A DNA stretch of 48,719 nucleotides from Thermosinus carboxydivorans Nor1. Lineage in GTDB: Bacteria; Bacillota; Negativicutes; Sporomusales; Thermosinaceae. The notes beneath the pieces were generated by a model. That model worked only from the letters and a program-made list of their open reading frames with translations. It was not told where the DNA came from and ran no database searches. Position 1 is the first letter of the stretch, and every line of letters begins with the position of its first letter. This document shows, piece by piece, positions 37,665-45,276 of this stretch. The stretch lies in assembly GCF_000169155.1 (NCBI RefSeq), contig NZ_AAWL01000018.1, forward strand, positions 1 through 48,719. Reading direction: 5' to 3'. The position numbers and the translations under genes were made by a program.

Positions 37665-39631
37665 TCTTGCGGCGCCTCCTCTAAGAGCTGCTTGAAGATT
37701 GGCATTTGCGGAAATTGCTGCGCCGCATCCCCCAGCAACTTCCGACGCATCGCTTGATATAACTTTATTAGCTTTACATAGTATTGCGGGCGCCGGGTAT
37801 CGATGGTTATAGCCCGATGATAACACAGGCTTCCGCGTTCAAACTGGTTTGTCTGAACAAGAATTTCCGCTAAATGGAACCAGGCCTCCGCACTATCGTC
37901 ATGTTCCTGTAAATATAACTCCGCATATTCAAGCGCGATGTCCCAATATTCATATTTGCTAAAAACATGGGACAGCTCCAAGGCATATTCTTTTTGCACC
38001 GTTTTATCTAGCCGCGCTAACAATCCTTGGGCGAGTGCTAATTCTCGCCTGTCCAGCGCACGCAAAACAATATCTTTGACTAGATCTATTCCTTCTTTCC
38101 CCAAAACTTGCAGCGGAACAGAACGCCGCGTATATAACGAATCCTTGAGCATGGCAACCACTTTACTTGCATCGGCTGACAAGCCAGCTGCCAAGAATTC
38201 ATCGCATAAGCTGCGTACTTTTTTACGGTTTTTCAACAACCAAAATCCCACGATTTTATTAAATTGCGCCAACGGAAATTGCGGATGGCCTGGCGGCATT
38301 TTGTCCAAAATGCGTATTGCTTCCATCAATCTTTGCTGTTGTATCAAACAAATGGCTTTCAAGACTTCGGTATAAGCTTCAATACTTGAACTATCAATTT
38401 TTTCAAAATAATTTAGGGCTAGCTCATACGCCCCTTCTGCAAAGCAAATCATCCCAATCAGGCGGTACGCGTCGGCAGTGCAAAATTCGCAGATTTTCTC
38501 GATTGCCCGCATGGCATATTCCGGGTATTTGCGAGGATTTAAAATACGCACAATGGCCTTAAGCGACAGGGCAAACTCCGCATTATCCCTCAGGCTGAGA
38601 ATATAATAGCGCAGGGCTTCTTCCTCGTCGCCAAACATTTCTGCCAAAGCGCCCAATTGGTAATAGGCGCGAAAGCCGCGGCAGCCGGCAAAAGACGCAT
38701 AATAGGCCGGCTGTTCTGGTGTAGCAATGGCTCGCTGGAACCATTCCCAAGCACCGGCATATGCTTGCTGCTCGAGCTGGATTATTCCCCCGTAGTAATA
38801 TAAGTCAGCATAATCGGGAAATAACTGCAGCCCTTTTGTTATAGCCGCCAATGCCAGTTCGTACTCGCGCGCTCCATAGTAAGCCAAGGCGATATACCTA
38901 AGCAGTTTGGGGTAGTAAACAACGCCGCTATCAACAGCCGCCGCTACTTTTGCCAATTCATCCGCCGCTTCCAGGTAACGCTCGGCCCGGTATAACTCTA
39001 CCCCGTAATGGTAGCGTAGCGTTTTATTATCGGGGTCATTAGCACATTCTCTGGTAATAATGCTTAAATTTCTGTTTATTTTGTCCTTAGCGATAATATG
39101 TTGCTGTAAGTAGCCATAGTGCCTAATAACAATCCCTTCGGCAACCTTAAATATTGCTTGCTTGTTCTTTTCGAGAATAACGTCAACAATCTGCTCATGA
39201 ATCGCTCCCCGAAAGCGGTATTCGGGCTTATTGCGAAACATCCTGAATACCAGGTCAGGTACAGTTTCGATGTTGTCGGCCGCGCCGATAAAATTTACGA
39301 CTTTCATAAAATATCCTTCGCATTCGTCAGTGATCACACGCCGCAGTACATCAGCACTGCCCGGCGCAAGCTCCTCGTCGGCATCAAGAAACAAAATCCA
39401 GTCGCCTGTAGCCAGTTCCAAGGAAGCGTTACGAGCAGCGCTAAAATCGTCTTGCCACTTGCGCGAAATTACTTTGGCGCCTGCCAACTCTGCGACTGCT
39501 CTTGTCCGGTCTGTCGAGCCCGTATCAACTACGACAATTTCGTCGACCGCCCCGCGCACACTATTTAAACACCGTGCCAAGTTTGCTTCTTCGTCTTTTA
39601 CAATCATGCACAAACTGATGGTTCTTACCAT
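37661..39631 (-). CDS. GT2 glycosyltransferase with extended TPR-like tail
   Basis: The first gene of the glycosyltransferase operon, 656 residues. The GT2 domain has SLCMIVKDEEANLARCLNSV, DEIVVVDTGSTDRT and the DxD site Asp83-Ala-Asp85. Residues about 230-656 are helical repeats (YYYGGIIQLEQQAYAGAWEW; AYYQLGALAEMFGDEEEALR; AWFHLAEILVQTNQFERGSL). AAAAGGAGT precedes the ATG. Such tails often recognise protein or oligosaccharide acceptors. It diverges from the repeat-protein gene at 39800 across 168 bp, which is the main reason to suspect that the repeat protein is an acceptor. Confidence 0.88.
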   Translation of the reverse strand: MVRTISLCMIVKDEEANLARCLNSVRGAVDEIVVVDTGSTDRTRAVAELAGAKVISRKWQDDFSAARNASLELATGDWILFLDADEELAPGSADVLRRVITDECEGYFMKVVNFIGAADNIETVPDLVFRMFRNKPEYRFRGAIHEQIVDVILEKNKQAIFKVAEGIVIRHYGYLQQHIIAKDKINRNLSIITRECANDPDNKTLRYHYGVELYRAERYLEAADELAKVAAAVDSGVVYYPKLLRYIALAYYGAREYELALAAITKGLQLFPDYADLYYYGGIIQLEQQAYAGAWEWFQRAIATPEQPAYYASFAGCRGFRAYYQLGALAEMFGDEEEALRYYILSLRDNAEFALSLKAIVRILNPRKYPEYAMRAIEKICEFCTADAYRLIGMICFAEGAYELALNYFEKIDSSSIEAYTEVLKAICLIQQQRLMEAIRILDKMPPGHPQFPLAQFNKIVGFWLLKNRKKVRSLCDEFLAAGLSADASKVVAMLKDSLYTRRSVPLQVLGKEGIDLVKDIVLRALDRRELALAQGLLARLDKTVQKEYALELSHVFSKYEYWDIALEYAELYLQEHDDSAEAWFHLAEILVQTNQFERGSLCYHRAITIDTRRPQYYVKLIKLYQAMRRKLLGDAAQQFPQMPIFKQLLEEAPQE

Positions 39632-39719
39632 AAATATTACTCCTTTTGCCTTTTGTATCAGTATATGCTACAGGCATTTGCGCGGTCCAACAAGATAACC
39701 ATAATCGGCTCAGCCGTGT

Positions 39720-39748
39720 CACCTCTTTGTTTTTAGTAACATAAAATA
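39720..39748 (+). promoter_or_regulatory. Candidate sigma-K (late mother-cell) promoter
   Basis: CACC at 39720-39723, a 16-bp spacer, then CATAAAATA at 39740-39748. The sigma-K consensus (mACm, 16 bp, CATAnnnTA) is met at every specified position. It lies 51 bp upstream of the repeat-protein start, with no comparable sigma-A promoter in the same spacer. A short AT-rich motif can arise by chance, so this is a strong hint rather than proof. Confidence 0.6.
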
Positions 39749-39799
39749 CACTAACAGCATTGTTTTGCTGAAATGATTACGCAAAGGAGTGTTTACAAA

Positions 39800-40486
39800 A
39801 TGCCAAACTTCAAGATCATCCAAGATATAGCCGACCAGGCGCGCGTAAAGGTATACGGTTCGCAAAACCTACCTTTGAAAACCGACGTTGAAGGCAGTTT
39901 AGCAATTACCGGCCCTGCAAGCGGCCTTTTGGTCACCGCTCCGGCGCAAGGCCTACTGGTCACTGCTCCGGCCGAAGGGCTGAACGTCACCGGGCCGGTA
40001 GGCGGCCTGCTCGTTACTGCGCCGTCCAAAGGCTTAATGGTAACCGCTCCGGCTGAAGGCCTTAGCATTACCGGCCCTGCAGGCGGCCTTTTGGTCACCG
40101 CTCCAGCCAATGGCTTGTTGGTTACAAGTACCGGCCTTTCGGTTGTTCCTACCGTAGCGACTACGGATGTGAGCGTGGAGATAACTGGTCTAACCGATAC
40201 AGCCGGCTGGCCTACCGACACGTACAATGTTATCGGTCTGAGACAGTTTTCGTTTGGCATAGTCAACCGTGCTACTTCGGCCGAAAACGCGCAAGCTACG
40301 GTTAAACTACAAATCAGTCCTGACGGTTCCACATGGGTTGACAACAGCAGCGTGGTTACTTTGAACCAGAACTCCGCAACTGCGCTAGTTGCGTCTATCT
40401 TCCTCAAATATGCTCGCGTATATTATGCAGCGGTCAACGCGGCCAGTACCGTAGACCTCTCCATCTTCCTGCAAGGGCAAGCTTAA
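39800..40486 (+). CDS. Repeat-containing DUF6385-like structural protein
   Basis: A 228-residue protein of unknown function. Residues 1-32 are a short polar head. Residues 33-112 are nine units of nine residues with the pattern GLLVTAPAx. Every third unit (1, 4 and 7) reads TGP rather than TAP, giving a 27-residue super-period likely to form a beta-solenoid. Residues about 120-228 form a beta-rich domain with LQISPDGSTWVDNSSVV and KYARVYYAAVNAAS, which I match from memory to DUF6385. There is no signal peptide, as for spore-coat proteins. I chose ATG 39800 behind AAAGGAG. The repeats offer many Thr residues, and one NVT. Confidence 0.75.
   Translation: MPNFKIIQDIADQARVKVYGSQNLPLKTDVEGSLAITGPASGLLVTAPAQGLLVTAPAEGLNVTGPVGGLLVTAPSKGLMVTAPAEGLSITGPAGGLLVTAPANGLLVTSTGLSVVPTVATTDVSVEITGLTDTAGWPTDTYNVIGLRQFSFGIVNRATSAENAQATVKLQISPDGSTWVDNSSVVTLNQNSATALVASIFLKYARVYYAAVNAASTVDLSIFLQGQA
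39896..40135 (+). repeat. 27-bp coding repeat with 81-bp super-period
   Basis: The DNA encoding residues 33-112 of the repeat protein. The block around 39898 and the block around 40060, two super-periods apart, are nearly identical over about 45 bp, including CGGCCTTTTGGTCACCGCTC in both. This points to duplication by 81-bp units rather than single 27-bp units. Confidence 0.85.
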
Positions 40487-40505
40487 TGCCGTGCCAGTTA
40501 TAAAT

Positions 40506-40549
40506 AAAGAAGTTTGTCTCTGGCGCTATCGTTAGAGGCAAACTTCTTT
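40506..40549 (+). terminator. Hairpin after the repeat-protein gene
   Basis: A 16-bp stem with G-T wobble (AAAGAAGTTTGTCTCT at 40506-40521, AGAGGCAAACTTCTTT at 40534-40549) lies 20 bp beyond the stop. The 3' arm ends in T-rich sequence but no long T-tract follows directly, so read-through to the next gene is possible. Confidence 0.7.
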
Positions 40550-40579
40550 ACATAACGGTCTTGGTATTCCAACCTGTCG

Positions 40580-40596
40580 TTTTTTTTTTTTTGACG
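40580..40596 (+). other. Run of 13 T followed by TTGACG-like hexamer
   Basis: Thirteen consecutive T at 40580-40592, whose last two bases begin TTGACG. This could be an upstream element and -35 box for the gene at 40636, but no good -10 was found. The run is also prone to length variation. Confidence 0.3.
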
Positions 40597-40635
40597 CACA
40601 ATGCAGCAAAAATTGTTGTTTAAAGGAGGTAAACC

Positions 40636-41481
40636 ATGGGTGAGAAAACATTTAAAAACCCCATAAAAAATGCCACTGCGGTTAATGGCAGAGTCCTACG
40701 CCATGAACCATTTAAAGGCGTTACGCTACTTGGTCATGCAATACGCGAGTACAATACGCTTGTCCAGTTTGACATCGCATCTCTACCGCCGTTAATAACC
40801 ATCGTGCGCAGTTTGTTCAACGTTTATTTGCTCAGGAAAAAATGCGCAAATGCGAACATAAAAAAAACTATTTCAGTTTATCAAATAATATCTCCATGGC
40901 GACGAGGCAGTCCGGTGCTGACAAACAACTCGCCGATCGATAGCGTTACCGTTTATGATACTGACAATGTTTTGTTGAGTTTTAACGTAACGCCTCTTGT
41001 TGTCGACTGGTATATGGGCAAAACTGCTAACTGTGGCTTGCTGTTAAAACTGGAAAATGATGTTTCTTCCTGCCTTTTAAGTTTAAATAGTAAAAAGACG
41101 CACAACCCGCAACTTCGGCCAAACTTGCAAATATCATTTTTAGATCCTTTGCCACCTGAAAACTTCAGCCATTTGCTAGATTTCGACGCTAACGTCATAA
41201 CCAGCGATACGATCCAAACGACAGTCGCACTAAGTATTCAACGCTTCAATTACTCTTGTTTTATCATTAACACCGGCGCCAGCAGCGCAACTGTGTCTTT
41301 GCAAATTAGCCCTGACGGCGTCTACTGGCTTACCGACGGAGCTGATCGCAACGTCCTCCCTGGCGAAATAATTACCATTGTGCCATCTTTTATCACCAGG
41401 TTTGCCCGCCTTGCATACCATTCGGCCACTCCGGGAAAAAGTACTAGCTTAGCCATACGTGTAAGAGGTTGCGCTAATTAG
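40636..41481 (+). CDS. DNRLRE-like plus DUF6385-like structural protein
   Basis: A 281-residue protein. Residues about 15-165 have the pattern of DNRLRE/jelly-roll surface domains: LVQFDIASLPPLITIVRSLF, a long strand-rich middle, a VTPLVVDWYMGKTANCGLLL segment and an LNSKKTHNPQLRPNLQISF end. Residues about 180-281 repeat the beta domain of the preceding protein (LQISPDGVYWLTDGADRNVL; TRFARLAYHSATPGKSTSLA). There is no signal peptide. AAAGGAGG precedes the ATG. Together the two genes suggest a structural pair sharing one C-terminal module. Domain names are from memory and should be confirmed by profile search. Confidence 0.7.
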   Translation: MGEKTFKNPIKNATAVNGRVLRHEPFKGVTLLGHAIREYNTLVQFDIASLPPLITIVRSLFNVYLLRKKCANANIKKTISVYQIISPWRRGSPVLTNNSPIDSVTVYDTDNVLLSFNVTPLVVDWYMGKTANCGLLLKLENDVSSCLLSLNSKKTHNPQLRPNLQISFLDPLPPENFSHLLDFDANVITSDTIQTTVALSIQRFNYSCFIINTGASSATVSLQISPDGVYWLTDGADRNVLPGEIITIVPSFITRFARLAYHSATPGKSTSLAIRVRGCAN

Positions 41482-41510
41482 CAAATAGCGCCCCCCAAAA
41501 GACAAAATTA

Positions 41511-41555
41511 CAAACCGCAACCATCGTTGAAAAACGACGGTTGCGGTTTGCTTTT
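41511..41555. terminator. Bidirectional terminator between the structural gene and lipA
   Basis: An 18-bp stem with one A-C mismatch (41511-41528 with 41533-41550) closes a GAAA tetraloop and is flanked by A/T-rich sequence. It serves the converging genes on both sides. Confidence 0.9.
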
Positions 41556-42438
41556 AAACATGTATTTCCCGGTAGAACTCACCGGCATGATAGGAGCTGC
41601 GCACAAGCGGCCCGGCCGCCACGCTTTTGAAGCCCATCTGCCGGCCGACTTCGGCCCATTTGGCAAACTCCGCGGGCGGGACATAGCGCTGCACGGGATA
41701 ATGCCGCCCGGTCGGCGCCAAGTATTGACCCAGGGTAATCATCGTGACACCGGCCGCCCGCACATCCTCGAGAACGGCCATCACTTCGGCCTCTTCCTCA
41801 CCCAACCCAAGCATGATCCCGGTTTTGATTTCGGTGCCCGGCTTAGCCGTCCTGGCTGCCTGCGCCAAAAGGTTTACCGACCGACGGTACTCCGCCCCCG
41901 GCCGCACGGCTAAATACAGGCGCGGCACCGTCTCCACGTTATGGGCAAAGACCTCGGGACCGGCGGCCAGCACGGTCGCCAGCGCCGCCGGCGCGCCGCG
42001 AAAATCGGGCGTAAGTACTTCTACCCGCGGCCGCCCCGGCAACTTGCGCAATTCGTTAATGACAGCGGCAAACTGCCCGGCTCCACCGTCGGGCAAATCG
42101 TCGCGGGTAACCGAAGTCACCACCACATGGGTAAGGCCCATTTCGGCCACGGCGGCAGCCAACCGGCGCGGTTCTTCGGGATCGACGGCCGGCGGACGGC
42201 CATGGTCTACGGCGCAAAAGGCGCAACTACGGGTGCAGGTATTGCCGAGAATAAGAAAGGTCGCTGTACCGTGGGAATAACAGCTCCCCTTATTGGGGCA
42301 GCGCGCCCCGTCGCATACGGTATGTAAGCGGTATCCGGCCAGCCGGCCAGCGGTCAGGGCATGGAGCGCCGGATTATCGGCCCGTTTGGCATCGCGCACC
42401 ATGGCGCGCAGCCAGGCAGGCACGGTCGTGCGTGTCAT
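41554..42438 (-). CDS. lipA: Lipoyl synthase
   Basis: A radical-SAM enzyme that inserts two sulphur atoms into octanoyl groups on lipoyl domains. The auxiliary cluster cysteines are Cys42, Cys47 and Cys53 (CX4CX5C), and the radical-SAM cysteines are Cys68, Cys72 and Cys75 (CX3CX2C). The C-terminal RSSYHAGE carries the conserved RSSY serine that ligates the auxiliary cluster. The 294-residue length is normal. The gene stands alone here, without lipB or lplA nearby, so the source of octanoyl groups lies elsewhere. Confidence 0.96.
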   Translation of the reverse strand: MTRTTVPAWLRAMVRDAKRADNPALHALTAGRLAGYRLHTVCDGARCPNKGSCYSHGTATFLILGNTCTRSCAFCAVDHGRPPAVDPEEPRRLAAAVAEMGLTHVVVTSVTRDDLPDGGAGQFAAVINELRKLPGRPRVEVLTPDFRGAPAALATVLAAGPEVFAHNVETVPRLYLAVRPGAEYRRSVNLLAQAARTAKPGTEIKTGIMLGLGEEEAEVMAVLEDVRAAGVTMITLGQYLAPTGRHYPVQRYVPPAEFAKWAEVGRQMGFKSVAAGPLVRSSYHAGEFYREIHV

Positions 42439-42509
42439 CTGTTACCAACGCCTTTCCGGTCAGTATTGTCTCCCTCCATTATACCGCACCCGCCCCGAAA
42501 TTAACAGCG

Positions 42510-43250
42510 CTAAACACCGGCCGGCACGACGGCGCAGGCCGGCGCCACCCGCACCGGCTCGCCGCTCTCTTTCTCACTGCCATTACGGCCGCAGATTTCC
42601 TGCCGCCGCTGCATGAAGCGCAAAGCCTCATCCCGTGAGGCAAACAAAGGAATGAGCGCATCGCCGCTAAACCAGGCACCCCACCGGCCGTCTGGCAGAC
42701 GGGTAATGTTGCCGGTATCGATCTCGATCATCCCCCGCCAGGGCAGCGGTCCGGGCAGGGACTCCGTTGCGGCGTTAAGCTGCCACAGACTGCCACCAAA
42801 CAGTGCCAGTAGCTCGCTATAGGTCAGCGTCGGCGTCCGGCCGGATAAAACTTCCAGATAACTCTGCAGGCATGCCAGGTGGCCGGAAGCGTACAGCAAA
42901 ATTGGGACGTTAGCGGCCGCCGTCTCAATAGCTTTAAGAACCTGGTCAAAAACTGCCAACGGATCGTCGTCCAGGCGGAACGGGACATTGGTCTCTTTGT
43001 ACCAGCGCGACGCAGAGCCAGGCTCATAAGTAAAGCCGGCCGGCTCCAGGATGGAACGAAACACGTCGCTATTGTCGTAAATGGCCGTCACTACCGCCAG
43101 CCGGTCTTCAAAGTCATATAGGGCAATATGGTCTGGCCACGAACGGCGATGAGTTTTCAGCTTAGGAAAACGGGAATAGTAAATCTTGCCCCCGGCAAAC
43201 CGTTCAAGCATTTCCGGCAGAGTGTACCGCAGCAAACGCATGCAGTTCAC
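42510..43250 (-). CDS. Hypothetical protein
   Basis: I do not recognise this 246-residue protein. It is soluble by appearance, with no signal peptide or clear membrane segment. It has a Trp-, Leu- and Arg-rich make-up and a middle segment IETAAANVPILLYASGHLAC that could be a nucleotide- or cofactor-binding strand-turn. A conserved-looking stretch is GNITRLPDGRWGAWFSGDAL. The GTG start at 43250 has GGAGG 7 nt upstream, which together with the long frame supports a real gene. It shares orientation with lipA across a 71-bp gap, so the two may be cotranscribed. Confidence 0.7.
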   Translation of the reverse strand: MNCMRLLRYTLPEMLERFAGGKIYYSRFPKLKTHRRSWPDHIALYDFEDRLAVVTAIYDNSDVFRSILEPAGFTYEPGSASRWYKETNVPFRLDDDPLAVFDQVLKAIETAAANVPILLYASGHLACLQSYLEVLSGRTPTLTYSELLALFGGSLWQLNAATESLPGPLPWRGMIEIDTGNITRLPDGRWGAWFSGDALIPLFASRDEALRFMQRRQEICGRNGSEKESGEPVRVAPACAVVPAGV

Positions 43251-43470
43251 AGTCTCACCTCCTCAGCATAGTCAGGCAAAAAACCGCTCTGGCACGGTTT
43301 TGGTTGCAAATCAGGCTAACCCGCTCCCGGCGGAAGGGAGGGGGTGCAAGGCAAATATTATTTTATATTATATCAAATTTTCTTTTGATGTTGTTAATTT
43401 TTTCTTAAGTTATCATCTTTTTTGTCTAATTCCTCGCCCAGCACAAAAATATTCGCGCGCCTTTTTAACA

Positions 43471-43640
43471 AAACCGCGAAGAAAATCATGCCAATAAATT
43501 GGCACCACAAGCGATGAAAATAGTTATTCAACCGCGGAGAACGCAGAGAGCGCGATATGCATCGCGCTAAAGTTAAAAAATATCCCCTCCGTGTCCTCTG
43601 TAGTTCCATTATATAAATTCAAGCGCGACAACTGTCGCGC
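43471..43640. repeat. Dispersed nested-palindrome element, copy D
   Basis: A complete copy. In order: a left module with CCAATAAATTGG, an AACCGCGGAGAACGCAGAGAG arm, the hairpin GCGCGAT-ATGC-ATCGCGC, a CCCTCCGTGTCCTCTGTAGTT arm complementary to the first arm, and a terminal palindrome GCGCGACA-AC-TGTCGCGC. It is nearly identical to copy E (47733-47903). Nothing else is seen in the 43251-43672 spacer. Confidence 0.85.
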
Positions 43641-43672
43641 GTGTGAAGTTGCCGGTTTTCAGTATAGAACGC

Positions 43673-43702
43673 TAAAAAAAAAGCTGCCCTTTCTTGGGCA
43701 GC
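43673..43702 (-). terminator. Terminator of the molybdoenzyme operon
   Basis: The stem GCTGCCC / GGGCAGC (43683-43689, 43696-43702) has a 6-nt loop and is followed on the minus strand by nine T. It lies 16 bp beyond the nrfD-like stop codon. Confidence 0.92.
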
Positions 43703-43717
43703 AGCTGAAGAGCAGTG

Positions 43718-44683
43718 CTACGAGCCGGTGAAGATTTGCCCCGCATAAAGGAAATAAAAACGCAGCAGCACAACGCCCACCAAGGCAATAGACGAGTTAA
43801 ACAGAACGGTGCGCAGCCGGTATACATGGCCATGCAGGGCGGTTACGGCAATGGCGACAGGCAGGATCAGGCCAATGCCGACCACGCCAATCCAGAACAC
43901 CTTAGCCCATACGCCAACGGTCAGGGCTTCCTTGGCAATGAGGTAATACTGGCCGCCCTGAAAGTACATGCCGGTAAACAACAAAAACAGCATGAAGAGT
44001 TCAAAGGGAATTACCCTGAGGTCAAGCGCCAACAAGTATTTGAGGTTTTGTTCGTCGACCGTGCTGCGAAAGCAGGTCAGACCGACGAGAATATTGGCGG
44101 CGATGCCGGCGGATATGCCGGAGACTAAGAAAAGCAGCGGCAAAATGGGCGTGTTGAAGAGCGGTTTGGCTACCAGCGCCGACAAGAGAAAACCGGTATA
44201 GGTCGCGACCCCGACGGCCAAGACGCACATAATCCCTTCGAGGGAGCGAGTCTGCTCAAGCCGCTCCACCAGCGGCAGGAGCGGTTTAAACCAGGGCGCC
44301 GACCACCCCTGTTCGCTGAGGGGCTTTTTAAAGATGATGGCGCTAAAGAGCAGCGCGAGCGGCGTGTAGATGCTCAGCAAAATAACGCCGATAGACATGA
44401 CGGAAGTGATTTGGTAGTGCAGCATCAGCAGGTAGAACGACAAGGGCTTGCCCAAATCGACAATGAGCAGGGCCAGACCGATAATAATGGTCGGCGGTGC
44501 GATCAGCGCTCCCGCTTTAATCAGCCCGTCCCACGGCGGTGTTTCGTTGCCCTCAATCCACTTGACCAGTAAGGCGGTAATAAGCGCCCCGCCGCTCAGG
44601 CCGGCCAGAAACAGATAGATCGCAATCGGCCAGCCCCAGGCTATTTCGGTGTATTGCGTAATATCGCCCCAGATGATATCCAT
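43718..44683 (-). CDS. NrfD/PsrC-type membrane quinone-interacting subunit
   Basis: The integral membrane subunit that links the quinone pool to the molybdoenzyme. The 321 residues form about eight or nine hydrophobic helices, beginning with the family N-terminus WGWPIAIYLFLAGLSGGALI. No heme-binding His pattern is evident, as expected for NrfD proteins. Its start codon overlaps the ferredoxin stop by 1 bp (TAATG-like junction), so the genes are coupled. It is the last gene of the three-gene operon. Confidence 0.92.
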   Translation of the reverse strand: MDIIWGDITQYTEIAWGWPIAIYLFLAGLSGGALITALLVKWIEGNETPPWDGLIKAGALIAPPTIIIGLALLIVDLGKPLSFYLLMLHYQITSVMSIGVILLSIYTPLALLFSAIIFKKPLSEQGWSAPWFKPLLPLVERLEQTRSLEGIMCVLAVGVATYTGFLLSALVAKPLFNTPILPLLFLVSGISAGIAANILVGLTCFRSTVDEQNLKYLLALDLRVIPFELFMLFLLFTGMYFQGGQYYLIAKEALTVGVWAKVFWIGVVGIGLILPVAIAVTALHGHVYRLRTVLFNSSIALVGVVLLRFYFLYAGQIFTGS

Positions 44684-45258
44684 TATACCTCACCTCCGCG
44701 CCAGTTCGGGATGGTAGTGACTTTCGGCTTGGTTCCCAAGTGCTGTTTGGGTTTGACGATGTAGTTTTTGCTTAGCACCGCCCGTACCTCGCTCTGCGGG
44801 TCATTGAGATCACCAAAGGTGAGCGCCCCAGTCGGACAAGCAGCGACACAGGCCGGTTTTTGCCCTTTGGCCGTGCGGTTGGTATAGCAGAAGGTGCACT
44901 TATCGGCCGCCCCGGTCTTAGGATTGATGAACCGGGCCTGATAGGGACAGGCAGTAACGCAATACTTGCAGCCGACACATTTTTTCTCGTCGATCAGATT
45001 GACGCCGTCCTTATTCGTATACGACGCGCCGGTCGGACAAACGCTGACGCACGGCGAATTATCGCACATCACACATGACTGACGGTGAAAATCCATGACC
45101 AGGTTAGGAAACCGACCCTTCGGCCCTTCGATCCAGACCTGTAGCCTTGCTACGCCGTCGGGAACTTTGTTTTCGGCCCGGCAGGCTATGCTGCAGGACT
45201 GGCAGCCTATGCATTTGTTGCTGTCATAGACCATGCCGTAGCGTTTTTGTTCAGCCAT
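44683..45258 (-). CDS. Four-cluster ferredoxin-like electron-transfer subunit
   Basis: A 191-residue iron-sulphur protein of the DmsB/PsrB/PhsB type that carries electrons between the membrane subunit and the molybdenum subunit. It has four cysteine sets: CIGCQSCSIACRAENK, CVMCDNSPCVSVCPTGA, CVGCKYCVTACPYQA, and CTFCYTNRTAKGQKPACVAA plus CPTGAL. That gives four [4Fe-4S] clusters. It has no signal peptide and would be exported with the Tat-targeted partner. It lies 18 bp downstream of the catalytic gene. Confidence 0.94.
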   Translation of the reverse strand: MAEQKRYGMVYDSNKCIGCQSCSIACRAENKVPDGVARLQVWIEGPKGRFPNLVMDFHRQSCVMCDNSPCVSVCPTGASYTNKDGVNLIDEKKCVGCKYCVTACPYQARFINPKTGAADKCTFCYTNRTAKGQKPACVAACPTGALTFGDLNDPQSEVRAVLSKNYIVKPKQHLGTKPKVTTIPNWRGGEV

Positions 45259-45276
45259 CCTCCACCCCTCCTTGTA

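Noticed and set aside
39632-39719. Sigma-E or sigma-A promoter for the glycosyltransferase operon
   Set aside because: CATATACT on the minus strand resembles a -10, but no acceptable -35 of either class lies at the right distance, so I did not list it.
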